Shown piece after piece: positions 38,081 to 47,989 of a stretch of 64,000 bases of DNA. The notes beneath the pieces were generated by a model that had not been told where the DNA came from, searched no databases, and saw only the letters and a list, made by a program, of their open reading frames with translations. The DNA comes from Aristolochia californica (Eukaryota > Streptophyta > Magnoliopsida > Piperales > Aristolochiaceae). The stretch is taken from NCBI GenBank assembly GCA_029961685.1, contig JARWKL010000006.1, forward strand, positions 7,818,748 to 7,882,747. Reading direction: 5' to 3'. Made by a program: the position numbers and the translations under genes. Position 1 is the stretch's first letter; every line of letters starts with the position of its first letter.

Positions 38081-40095
38081 GGTTCAGTTTCTCTTTAGTT
38101 TTGCATCTATTGGAATAGTGGCCTAATTTGCCACATTTGTAACAGACAATTTTCTTTTTGTCTGGAGGAGTTCTTCTAGGAGGTGGTTTCTGACGTGGCG
38201 GAGGTCTCCTAGTTTTATGACGAGTCTTTTGATGAGACTATTTTTTGGGATATCTCCTACTCTGATGGGAGTAGGGTTCTGGTCTATTAGAATGCGAGAC
38301 TTTCCCTTTTCCCTTCCTTTGATGGGAAGGTGGTGGACCTGTGTCATAGGCAAACTGTTCACAGAATTCACCAAGCTCATGCTTACCAGTAAGATTTTGT
38401 TTCTTAAGCTGAGCTTGAAGCTTTAAATCATTACAAAAGGTCAGTCCTTCTTGGATGATAGCACTGGTAAGGAGACCATATGTATATTGATGGTAGTTGA
38501 TAATTCCTCCCTCATTACCTAACCTTTTTCTCACCTTGCCGGCAAAAAGAGTTGGTAATCCATCAATAAATTTAGCTTTCCAATATTCATTATTGGCATC
38601 GGTTCTTGGCATAACCTTAGTGAGGAAAACATCTTTATACCATCTAAAATGGCTAAGTGTTCTACACCTTAGATTCTGCAACACCTCTCTTCTCTTATCA
38701 GTAGTGGAAGTTAAATTTCCAATAAAATGATGAACAATACTTGAAATTAAGGTATAAACCGCATCATCCTCACCATGGTAGGCTTGGCCTGATTCAGTTT
38801 TATTACCTTTTTGGAATTATAAATTTCATGATGTTGTTCAGGGTGAGGATATTATCCCACCAACCTTTAAGGGTTCCAAAAAACCCAGCAGGTAACATTT
38901 CTGCTATTCATTGATCAGTATTCTTATGTTGCCGACAAATTGTACAATACATAAGCATTCGGCGACAATGTTCTAGAATCTGATATTCAGACATGGCGTC
39001 TATGTTCCATTCATAGATTGATCTTCAATCATAAGCCTTTTGATCCATATACACATTCTCTTCATATAATAGGTCCTGAGGTGTAGGCCTATGATAATAG
39101 AATTTGCGATTTAGATCCCAATCTCGAGTAAATTTTTTAGTATAATTTAATTTTTGAATACTCGGTTGATCCCTAATCATGTCCTGAAGCATTTCTTCAG
39201 TCTGATTGACATTGGTTAAACCCAAATCTTTAAGATTAGAGTTTTGACCTTCATCAGAGTCAGAGTATGCTGAAGGAGTTAAATCTTCAATATTTTGTGA
39301 TAAAGAATCTTCTTGAGATTTATGAGATTCTAAAACCTAAATGCTTTTTAAAATCTCATCGGCTTTAGCCGCTTTGGCTTGTTTGAGTTGATCTTTAGAA
39401 AGATTTAGTCTTCCAAGCCTGGTTAATAATTCGCCAACAACTTCAGAATTATTATCCAATTTAACATTCCTAATTGGAATAGGTGGTTTGATGAGTGGTT
39501 TATTATTCATCAATAAAGGTAACTTTCGAGAAGATAAGTCAAAAGGATTTTGACAATATTTCTCATGTGTCCCTTTGTCCAATAAATCTTCAATGCGCGT
39601 AAGCTGTTGGCCTATCGTTTGAAGATTTAAATTGGTAAAGTTGTTTTGTCTCCTGATCTGACCCATAGGATTCAGGCTAATTTCAGGATTAACAAAATCA
39701 ACGGCTTCTACAAAATCAGCAGCTTTGCCTGATGTGCTTGAGAGTTCAAGCTTAATTGGATTAGTAGGAGGATGAGCTGATCGAATATTGATACCAAACA
39801 TCAGCTGACATTCTTTCGTTAGGGTTGAAAGAGTGGGAGAGGTGGAAGAAACTAAGGGTCGTTTCTCCGCTTGCTTATGTCTGAAACGCATAAACCAATC
39901 AACGAAAGACATAATAACCTTATTTGTTTCCAAATAAAGATAAAAGTCGTTTCATAATTCCATGCGTTCTGCGGCCCCATAGGTGTCAAAAAAACAAATG
40001 TTTGAAACCTAGATTGTTGGGGTGAAAGAATTCAGCTTTAATGGCTGCGCAATCCACCACAAAATGTGGTGGGGCTAGGGTACGATGTAATGATA
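38081..40095 (-). pseudogene. Pararetrovirus coat protein region with zinc knuckle, copy 1 (broken)
   Basis: Three pieces on the minus strand: an N-terminal part open at 39337-39933, a middle part with TRDWDLNRKFYYHRPTPQDL and LLYEENVYMDQKAYD (39025-39225), and a C-terminal part with HFRWYKDVFLTKVMPRTDAN ending in a basic RKGKGK stretch (38238-38684). A CCHC knuckle, CYKCGKLGHYSNRC, follows at 38103-38144. Lesions include stops near 39940 and 39337-39339, a stop in the YD/RS junction near 39025, an extra T near 39995 and a stop before the knuckle. By position this is the capsid (gag-like) protein that packages pregenomic RNA. Confidence 0.83.
38103..38144 (-). other. CCHC zinc-knuckle codons, copy 1
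   Basis: The 14 codons spell CX2CX4HX4C (CYKCGKLGHYSNRC), the nucleic-acid-binding knuckle of pararetroviral capsid proteins. Intact even though the surrounding frame is broken. Confidence 0.92.
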
Positions 40096-40101
40096 TAAAA
40101 A

Positions 40102-41066
40102 TCATAGATACAGAGTAAAATCGGTCATGTGATTGGGAGTGGGAGAAGTCCTATTATGCTCCCTTCCTTGGTAGACCCCATGAGGTATCTGGGTTTCTGA
40201 TATGTGGATTCCTTTTAATGAGGAATCATCCTTGATGGATTGTTTTTCATCCAATTCCTGTAGGGGAGAGGATTGGCCTACATCTGAATATCTGGATGAC
40301 GTTGGTGGTAAAGAAACTCGGTAAGGAGTTTTGTCTTTGAAATTAATTACCACATCACCATCAGCTGATTGGATGACTTGATCAATATCCTGATTAATCA
40401 GGAGTCGTGGAGGAACAGCCTAAGGAATAGTCCAGTTGGCTGGGAAATGAATTTCCTCCCAATTGATCATCCTAGGAGTGGCAACATTTGCACTCATCAA
40501 ATCTGTTTCGATCAATACGGTGTTACCTTGGTATGGTAAGTGTAATACTTTAGGGACTAAGGTATTCATAATTTTGAAATGAATCCTTGCAATAACTGCA
40601 ATGGTTTCAGTTCCAGGAATAAAATTGTATCCCTGTGTTAGAATCCTCAATTGGATAGATTCTAACAAATTCCTATATGTTAAAGATAGGGTGAGGTCTG
40701 GATGGACGTTAAAGTAAACAGGTCCCCTACTGAGACTTGTTTCGACAATACCCGTTAATGAGGGTTTCCAATCCAAATAGCGACCATCAAGAAGTATGGC
40801 CTGAAGACATGTGTTCATCCCTAATAAGGTCAGGGGTTTGAACGCAATCTGGATGCACCCAATATGCATATATTTCTTTTCAGTATCTGCAAGATACTTA
40901 TTAAGATCGATTAACTCTAATAATTTAAGAGTTGAATCTTGATTTTCAAGATTAATTGTTTGTTCCAAGGTTTTAATTCCCATGGTACTAGAAAGGGTGA
41001 AGGTTCCTTTCTTGTATATTGATGTAGGTTTAATGGACGAAATTGTCCAATCTTTTAATTGCTGCA
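40102..41066 (-). pseudogene. Pararetrovirus movement protein, copy 1 (5' truncated, one stop)
   Basis: About 320 codons in one frame, interrupted by a TAG at 40420-40422 where copy 3 has CAG. It lacks the first ~27 residues: at 41066 the viral text changes into an inverted Athila fragment. It resembles the 30K-type movement proteins of Caulimoviridae in the conserved core (KKYMHIGCIQIAFKPLTLLG, GPVYFNVHPDLTLSLTYRNL) and stands 5' to the coat protein. In the family this protein carries virus between cells through plasmodesmata. The C-terminal end stops at 40102 in a region rich in Ser/Thr. Confidence 0.82.
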
Positions 41067-41586
41067 CATGCACTTATTTTTAAGTAACCAACTGTTCTGG
41101 TGCATGTCCCTGGGTTTGCGTAGGCTGTTTCTGAAGTTATCTGTCTTTTGCAAGCAAGAGTATTTCCCTTCGCATTCATACATTACAACAAGGAATTTCA
41201 CTGAGGTATAAAAAAGATTGAGTTCAAACAGGCATACAGGACTATTCAGACTAACATAGATCAACACTAGATTTACATGTTCTCTTTTGCAACTAAGTTC
41301 CAAGTCTAATGCAATAGTAAGTTATCCCACTGAATTCTCATGAATCACAACAAATGATATCAGATTTCTAATAGGCATATTCTACACAAATTTACGAAAA
41401 TTTTTGAAACACATTTGAACAACTTATTTTAACTCTACTAATGTTAACCACATACTAAGAGGAGTAATTTGAAAACCGGTAACACAAATCAAAAGAAAAT
41501 TATTGCTAAGACATAAAAGAGTCGTTTCCACCCACCCCCCCCCCCCCCCCCCCCCCAAACCTAAACCTGACATTGTCCTCAATGGG
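41067..41586 (-). mobile_element. Inverted fragment of Athila 3' non-coding region
   Basis: This segment is the reverse complement of 48462-48966, near identical by eye (a GCGTAGG versus GCCCAGG difference near 41118 and a longer C-run are visible). It therefore belongs to an Athila-type element in opposite orientation to the one at 41717-49946. Its left edge is fused to the movement-protein gene of viral copy 1 through a short CA(G) overlap. No gene. Confidence 0.88.
41535..41556 (+). repeat. C22 homopolymer (G22 on the minus strand)
   Basis: A run of 22 C; the matching place in the plus-oriented element (48492-48499 region) has only about eight G after GGC. Slippage expansion of a polypurine-tract-like sequence; could fold as G-quadruplex on the minus strand. 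Length may also be affected by sequencing error. Confidence 0.85.
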
Positions 41587-41716
41587 GAAAATTTTTGAAA
41601 CACATTTGAACAACTTATTTTAACTCTACTAATGTTAACCACATACTAAGAGGAGTAATTTGAAAACCGGTAACACAAATCAAAAGAAAATTATTGCTAA
41701 GACATAAAAAAGAGTT
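41587..41716 (-). repeat. Second copy of a ~125-bp segment (191-bp offset)
   Basis: Repeats 41396-41519 almost exactly (both start GAAAATTTTTGAAACAC and end AGACATAAAA). The overlap GAAAA at the junction 41587-41591 suggests joining by microhomology. After 41716 the plus-oriented LTR begins. Confidence 0.88.
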
Positions 41717-42373
41717 CATATGGTTTGAACTTAGGTTTTGAATGTTAATTGAATCTGATTTGATAATTGAGGTTTATTTAAGATTTGTTTTCTTGATATT
41801 TGATTAAATTAGTTAATTAGGGTAAGATTATAATTGAGGTTAGATTTTGGTATTTTAATCCGATTTCTGTCTTTAACTCTAGGCGCCCGAGAGGGGCTAG
41901 ACGCAAGGATTGAGAATTCGGATTCGTGGTTACGTGGCGCTTGAGAGAGGCACGAATCACGGTATAATCCAAAGTTGATAATTTTAGCATCATCACAATA
42001 GGAAATTAATTCTCTGCATTCTATTGTAATCCGATCTTTGTCATTAACTCTAGGCGCCCGAGAGGGGCTAGACGCAAGGATTGAGAATCCGGATTCGTGG
42101 TTACGTGGCGCTCGAGAGAGGCATGAATCACGGTAAAATCCAGAGTTGACGTTTCCTGTTGTGCAAGTAGTTAACTAAATTATTGCTTGATAATTTAGGA
42201 TATAATTAGTATTTAGTTCATATTAATTCATCATATTTGGTTAGGCTAGTTGACTGAAGAATACACGAAATTCAATCCTCCCTGTGGATATGACCCTCGC
42301 TTATTGCTAGATTACATGAACGATTAGTACGCTTGCGAGGTATAAAAATTGATGTAACTAAAATTCTACATCA
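41717..42373 (+). mobile_element. Athila-type 5' LTR, 5'-truncated
   Basis: The LTR is recognised by its end TACATCA just before the tRNA-Asp primer site and by its position upstream of gag. The start (TGATAGATGCC, present in the 3' LTR at 49657) is missing, so only the 3' part remains. It holds a 171-bp direct repeat (41857-41980 and 42027-42150) with the core TAGGCGCCCGAGAGGGGC. No ORF. Confidence 0.78.
41857..42150 (+). repeat. 171-bp-period direct repeat in the Athila LTR
   Basis: Two ~123-bp copies begin TAATCCGAT and end in CAAAGTTGA or CAGAGTTGA. Each includes GATTCGTG followed about 23 bases later by CACGAATC (second copy CATGAATC), an inverted repeat able to form a hairpin. Possibly duplicated promoter or enhancer DNA in U3/R; role not visible. 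Confidence 0.85.
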
Positions 42374-42379
42374 AGTTTT

Positions 42380-42397
42380 TGGCGCCGTTGCCGGGGA
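42380..42397 (+). promoter_or_regulatory. Primer-binding site, tRNA-Asp
   Basis: TGGCGCCGTTGCCGGGGA, an 18-base match to the 3' end of plant tRNA-Asp, the primer used by Athila-lineage elements. Six bases downstream of the LTR end. Confidence 0.95.
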
Positions 42398-42590
42398 AGC
42401 ACGTATTAAGCGTATTTCTTTGTTCTCCATAGTCTTAGGTTAGATTTTTATTTTTATTCTTTTTTTTATTTTTATTTTTATTTTTATTTTTATTTTTATT
42501 TTTATTTTTATTTTTATTTTTATTTTTTTGGAATTATTTTTATTTCTTCTAGTTAGTTCATATTTTTAGTAGCGAGTTTGTTAGCTTAAT
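42398..42590 (+). repeat. Athila 5' leader with a (TTTTTA)n microsatellite
   Basis: Between PBS and gag. The part 42463-42528 is about ten tandem TTTTTA units, an AT-rich microsatellite. No ORF. Confidence 0.9.
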
Positions 42591-44189
42591 TTGATAGTTC
42601 ATTTTGTTTCTTTTTGTGTTTTTATGCACGGGCGCCACTCCCTAGGTGGACCATTAGCTCCCTTTGTTGAAGAGGTAGAACATATTTGTAGGAAAACACC
42701 CGAAGTCAAGTTAGGAGCTACCATGGCCAATCAGGGCGAACCATTACAGTTACCTGCAGCAGGTGACCGTAGAGCCCTGAGGGATTATTCTATCCCATCC
42801 CACTTCACATCACCTTCTTGCATTATATTGCCACCCACTACTACCGCCAGTTATGAGTTAAAACAGGGTGTGATCCAACTCCTCCCTACATTCTATGGGT
42901 TGGAGAAGGAGGACCCATATTACCACATCAAGGAATTCTTAGATATTTGTGCAACTTTTAAATTCCAGAATTTCTCAAATGACTCTATCCGGTTAAGACT
43001 TTTTCCATTTTCACTTAAGGATAAGGCCAAGTCTTGGCTTAATTCCTTAGAGGTGTGCAGCATTACTTCATGGGACACATTAGTGACGAAATTTTTGTCC
43101 AAGTACTTTCCCATTCAGAGAACTACAGCCCTCAGGAGAGAAATCTCCAACTTTATGCAGCAGGAGGGTGAACACTTTTATGAGGCTTGGGAGAAATGGA
43201 AGGATTTGATCCGTAGGTGTCCGCATCATGGGTTTGAGAAATGGCATTTAGTGCAATACTTTTATCAAGGTCTTACACCCCAGGTTAGATCCATGGTAGA
43301 TGCAACAAGTGGTGGGAGTTTGATGGGTAAGAGTGCTAGTGAGGCATGGGATTTTTTTGAAACGTTGAGTGATCAATCTCAGCAATGGGGTTCGTCATTT
43401 AATGTTGATAGGAGATCCCACGAAGCCAAAAGAGGGGGTCTCTATGAGGTTAGTGAAACACCTATGCTCATGGCCAAGATTGAAGGGTTGACTAGAAAAA
43501 TTGATGCCCTTATGGTGTCCAAGAGTTCACCTGCTCCTAACCCATCTACTGTCTGTGCCATATGCTCTGGTTCATCTCATCCCACACAAATGTATCCATC
43601 TAGTTCATCCTACCCAGAGCTCATTGAGGACTTGAATGCAGTCCAGAATTTTCATAGACCAAACCGGAACGATCCTTTTTCAGAAACATATAATCCGGGT
43701 TGGGCTAGGCACCCAAATTTCTCATGGTCCAAGAGCCCACAGGTTGGGGGTCCTCCAGGGTTTACTCAACCCCAAGTTCCGCGCCCACACTTCACTCAAC
43801 AACCATTGATTCCACAAAAACCTTCACTTGAGGATACACTTCAATTATTCATGCAGAATACACAGTCCTCCATTGCTAAACTTGAAATGCAAGTGAGTCA
43901 GTTGGCCAGCCACATGAGTGAACAAGCACAAAATAGACTCCCGAGTCAAACCATTCCTAACCCCAAAAGCACACATGAGAGTGAGTTGAGTTCCAAACCC
44001 CACCATGAGCAAGCCAAAGCCATAACCACCCTTAGGAGTGGTCGTGAGTTGAACAATGGGATAGGGACCACTAAGTCTAAGGAGTCAAAGGATGACAATG
44101 GGGACACATCATTGAGTGAAGAACCTCCAAGTTCTCCACCAACAGCCAAGCAGATCCCTAACCAAGTCCCATTAGCTCCTTATCCGTAG
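42591..44189 (+). CDS. gag: Athila-type Gag (capsid) protein, ended by a premature TAG
   Basis: Retrotransposon capsid protein forming virus-like particles in the cytoplasm. The 532-codon frame holds the retrotransposon gag core IRLRLFPFSLKDKAKSWLNS (about residues 127-146), TKFLSKYFPIQRT, and a C-terminal Pro/Gln/Ser-rich tail with LEMQVSQLASHMSEQ. The latter is a typical Athila feature preceding AITTLRSGRE. The true start may be the ATG at 42723 (MANQGEP, CCATGGC context) rather than 42591. The stop TAG at 44187-44189 sits in PYP-stop-RL, where the frame continues unbroken into the protease region; by Athila convention gag-pol is one frame, so this is a nonsense mutation, likely CAG to TAG. 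Confidence 0.9.
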   Translation: MIVHFVSFCVFMHGRHSLGGPLAPFVEEVEHICRKTPEVKLGATMANQGEPLQLPAAGDRRALRDYSIPSHFTSPSCIILPPTTTASYELKQGVIQLLPTFYGLEKEDPYYHIKEFLDICATFKFQNFSNDSIRLRLFPFSLKDKAKSWLNSLEVCSITSWDTLVTKFLSKYFPIQRTTALRREISNFMQQEGEHFYEAWEKWKDLIRRCPHHGFEKWHLVQYFYQGLTPQVRSMVDATSGGSLMGKSASEAWDFFETLSDQSQQWGSSFNVDRRSHEAKRGGLYEVSETPMLMAKIEGLTRKIDALMVSKSSPAPNPSTVCAICSGSSHPTQMYPSSSSYPELIEDLNAVQNFHRPNRNDPFSETYNPGWARHPNFSWSKSPQVGGPPGFTQPQVPRPHFTQQPLIPQKPSLEDTLQLFMQNTQSSIAKLEMQVSQLASHMSEQAQNRLPSQTIPNPKSTHESELSSKPHHEQAKAITTLRSGRELNNGIGTTKSKESKDDNGDTSLSEEPPSSPPTAKQIPNQVPLAPYP

Positions 44190-45242
44190 AGGTTATCGGG
44201 CCCACCTAGGAAAGGAGATAGCATGCATGAAACGTTGGAACTGTTTAGTAAGGTTCACATTAACATTCCACTTCTTGATGCTATTAGGCAAGTGCCTGCC
44301 TATGCACGAGTTTTGAAAGACCTTTGTACACAGAAGAGAAAACAACATGTTAACAAAAAGGTCTTTCTTACTGAGAATGTAAGCTCAATTCTGAAGCATA
44401 ACACTCCTAAAGTTAAAGATCCTGGATGTCCCACAATTTCATGTGTCATTGGTGAACATACCATCCAGAGAGCTCTTCTTGACTTAGAGGCAAGTGTGAA
44501 TTTGCTTCCTTTCTTTGTGTACCAGCAATTAGGTTTGGGGGAATTGAAGCCTACTCCCATCACACTTCAACTAGCTGACCATTCTGTCAAGATACCACGA
44601 GGAATAGTTGAAGATGTTTTGATAAAAGTGGACAAATTTCTGTTCCCGGTTGATTTCATTGTTCTTGATACAGAACCAGTAGTCGATGTGACCAACCAAA
44701 TTCCTGTCATCCTAGGACGTCCCTTCTTAGCCACATCTAATGCTATCATTCATTGTAAAAGTGGTCACTTGGAGTTGTCTTTTGGAAATTTTAAGATCTC
44801 ATTGAATGTATTTAATGTCGGGCACCACCCACTTGAGTCTGATGATCTGAGTCCTGCATTTAATATAGAAACTGTTATGCTTGATAACGAATCCACTCTT
44901 GAATCTTTTGAGTCTTGCATAACATCTTTAGACATGGACTATTTTGATGAGGAAACATATTTCCGAGAGGTTAATTCTTTACTCGATTTTGTACCTCTGT
45001 TGGAGGAAGCTTATGAGGTTATCACAACTGAACATCCACAGGATCCTCCTCTTGACTTGGACAAACCTCTTGAAACTTCCAAGCTAGACCTTAAGCCACT
45101 CCCTCCCACATTGAAGTATGCGTTCTTGGGACCCATGAACTCATTAGCAGTCATTATTTCCTCTTATTTGAGTACTAAGCAGGAGGAACAATTGACTGAA
45201 GTTTTACAAGCACACAGAGAGGCATTGGGGGTGGACTCTTGA
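44190..45242 (+). pseudogene. pol: Athila-type protease region of Pol (broken)
   Basis: Continues the gag frame after the TAG. KVHINIPLLDAIRQVPAYAR is a hallmark Athila segment preceding protease. The aspartic protease active site reads DLEASVNLLP (D87-L88-E89-A90 counted from 44223), where the family has D-[ST/L]-G-A; the catalytic-loop Gly is replaced by Glu, so the enzyme is probably dead. The second motif IPVILGRPFLATSNAI is present. The frame ends at a TGA (45240-45242) caused by one extra G in the G-run around 45228-45232; the RT frame goes on one base later. No envelope-like gene follows the element. Confidence 0.88.
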
Positions 45243-46464
45243 TGCCTTAAAAGGGATTAGCCCCTCCATATGCATGCATCGTATTCATTTGGAGGAGGGG
45301 ACTAAAGCCTCACGTGAGATGCAACGTAGGTTAAATCCCCATATGCTGGAGGTTGTGAGAGAAGAAGTCATCAGGTTGCTTGTGACAGGAATCATTTACC
45401 CTATTTCCGATAGCACCTGGGTGAGTCCAATTCAAGTTGTCCCTAAGAAGGGGGGGATAACAATAATGAAAAATGAGAGTGGTGAATTGATTCCCACAAG
45501 AACTACCACCAAGTGGCGTGTCTGCATTGACTATAGAAAACTTAATTCCGCCACTAGGAAGGATCACTTCCCACTACCTTTCATTGATCAGGTACTAGAG
45601 CGATTGGCCGGCCACAATTTTTATTGCTTCTTAGATGGATACTCCGGCTACAATCAAATTCCCATTGCTCCAGAAGACCAGGAAAAGACCACATTCACGT
45701 GTCCGTTTGGCACCTATGCTTACAGACGCATGCCTTTTGGTTTATGCAATGCGCCAGCCACTTTCCAACGATGCATGATGAGTATCTTTTCTGACATGAT
45801 TGGTGAATTTTTAGAGGTCTTTATGGATGACTTTTCTGTGTTTGGCTCTAGTTTTGATACATGTCTGCACAATCTTTCACTCGTATTGTCCCGTTGCATT
45901 AAGTCCAATTTAGTCTTGAATTGGGAAAAATGCCACTTCATGGTGAAAGAAGGAATTGTTTTAGGACATGTAGTGTCTGAGCGGGGTGTAGAAGTGGACA
46001 AAGCCAAGGTTGACCTAATTGCCAATCTGCCACCACCTACTTCTGTGAAGGGGGTGCGTTCTTTCCTTGGCCATGCTGGGTTCTATAGGCGTTTCATTAA
46101 AGACTTTAGCAAAATTTCTCGTCCTTTGACGAATTTACTTGCTCAAGATGTTGCTTTCGCCTTTGATGATGCCTGTATTCATGCTTTTGAAACACTGAAG
46201 AAATGTTTGTCCACTGCACCCATTGTCCAACCCTCTATTTGGTCTTTGCCTTTTGAGTTGATGTGTGATGCCTCTGACTATGCATTGGGGGCTATTTTGG
46301 GGCAAAAGACGGATAAAATGCCCTATGTCATTCAATATGCTAGCCGAACTCTTCATGATGCTCAATTGAATTATACTACCACTGAGAAGGAGTTGCTAGC
46401 TGTTGTGTTTGCCTTGAACAATTTCAGATCATATCTGTGGGTCAAAGGTTATAGTGTTCACTGA
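45243..46464 (+). pseudogene. pol: Athila-type reverse transcriptase and N-terminal RNase H of Pol
   Basis: Open from 45274 for 396 codons, entered by frameshift from the protease part. RT motifs: STWVSPIQVVPKKGGIT, CIDYRKLNSATRKDHFPLPF, FLDGYSGYNQIPIAPEDQEK, FGLCNAPATFQRCM, catalytic FMDDFSVFG (F183-D186). RNase H begins at FELMCDASDYALGAILGQ with YASRTLHDAQLNYTTTEKEL. The frame ends at 46464 in SVH-stop; RNase H continues in another frame from about 46440 ([13 protein letters not shown]), showing a small indel there. Enzymes act on the element RNA in virus-like particles. Confidence 0.93.
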
Positions 46465-47989
46465 TCATTCTGCTTTGAAGTACTTATTATCCATCAAGGA
46501 CACTAAACCTCGCTTGATTAGATGGATCTTGCAATTGCAAGAATTTGACCTTGAGATTCGAGATAAGAAGGGTTGTGAGAATGTTGTTGCTGATCATCTA
46601 TCTAGGATCTGTGTAGTACCTCAGGAAGAATTCCTTCCTTTAAATGATTCCTTCCCTGATGAACAACTTCTCCAAGTATCCCAGTTGCCTTGGTTTGCTG
46701 ACATAGTCAACTATCTTATAACTCATAAGATTCCTGATTATTGGAGTAAACAAGATAGGTTGAAATTCTTTTCCCAAGTCAAACATTTTTTTTGGGATGA
46801 CCCTTATTTGTTCAAGGTGTGTTCTGACCAAGTCATTAGGCGTTGTGTACATGAGCAAGACTTTGCCAACATTCTTGAATTTTGTCATTCCCACGCATGT
46901 GGTGGACATTTTGGTGCTAGAAAGACCGCGGCTAAAGTCTTGCAATGTGGTTTCTATTGGCCTTCATTATTTAGAGATGCCCATGAGTTTTGTCAGGTGT
47001 GTGATAAATGCCAACGAACTGGTTGTTTGTCTAGGAAGAACATGATGCCTCTTAACCCCATTCTTATTGTTGAATTGTTTGATGTGTGGGGCATTGACTT
47101 CATGGTTCCTTTTCCTGTCTCTTTCGGCTATCAATACATTCTTGTTGCTGTTGAATATGTCTCTAAATGGATTGAAGCTATATCATGTAAGACAAATGAT
47201 CACAAAGTGGTGGTAAAGTTTTTAAAAGAAAATATCTTTAATCAGTTTGGTACCCCGAGAGCGATCATCAGTGATGGGGGATCTCATTTTTGTAACAGAG
47301 CATTTGAGACCTTATTGAAGAAATATTCCATCACTCATCGGGTGTCCACTCCGTACCACCCGCAAACTTGTGGTCAAGTGGAAATCTCTAATAGGGAGAT
47401 CAAACGGATTTTGGAGAAGTCGGTTCGCTTTGATAGGAAAGATTGGTCCACTCGATTGGACGATGCTTTATGGGCCTATCGAACCGCTTATAAGACTCCG
47501 ATTGGGATGTCTCCATTTCGCCTAGTGTTCGGCAAAGCATGTCATCTACCTGTTGAGCTTGAGCATAGAGCTTATTGGGCCATTAAGGCTTTAAATTTTG
47601 ATTTAACTCAAGCGGGTGAGGAGAGAAAGTTGCAATTGAATGAGTTGGAGGAGATACGTCATGATGCTTATGAGAATGCCAAACTGTATAAGGAGCGAAC
47701 AAAGCTTTTACATGATAAATCTATTGTTCGCAAGTCTTTTACTGTTGGGCAGAATGTTTTACTTTATAACTCACGATTGCATTTGTTTTCAGGGAAGCTA
47801 AGATCCAGGTGGTCCGGTCCATTTGAAGTTACACAGGTGTTTCCTCATGGTGCTATTGAGATCCGCAATCACGGAGATAGGTCAAGCTTCAAAGTTAACG
47901 GTTAGAGGCTCAAACCGTATCTTGAGAATATCCCCACACCGGAGGAAGTGATGGTAATTTTCTTGGAGGAACCTGTCATTTCATCTTGA
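46454..47989 (+). pseudogene. pol: Athila-type RNase H C-terminus and integrase (one premature TAG)
   Basis: Starts in RNase H ([24 protein letters not shown]) and runs into integrase. HHCC zinc-binding part: [11 protein letters not shown]...[11 protein letters not shown]. Catalytic triad counted from 46454: D215 (WGIDFM), D274 (ISDGGSHFC), E310 ([11 protein letters not shown]), with the D-X35-E spacing expected. A GPY/F-type region [12 protein letters not shown] follows; no chromodomain is seen. A TAG at 47903-47905 interrupts KVNG-stop-RLKPYLE; the frame then goes on to TGA at 47987-47989. The integrase core appears otherwise intact. It would insert the cDNA copy into chromosomes. Confidence 0.92.

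Noticed and set aside
38497..38730. ORFs on the opposite strand of the coat protein and RT regions (e.g. 38497-38730, 56417-56650, 42920-43114, 45720-46025)
   Set aside because: Antisense shadows of recognised viral or Athila reading frames; no independent domain.
42380..42397. A tRNA gene
   Set aside because: Only the 18 bases complementary to the tRNA-Asp 3' end are present; no cloverleaf surrounds them. Same for the tRNA-iMet sites in the viral copies.
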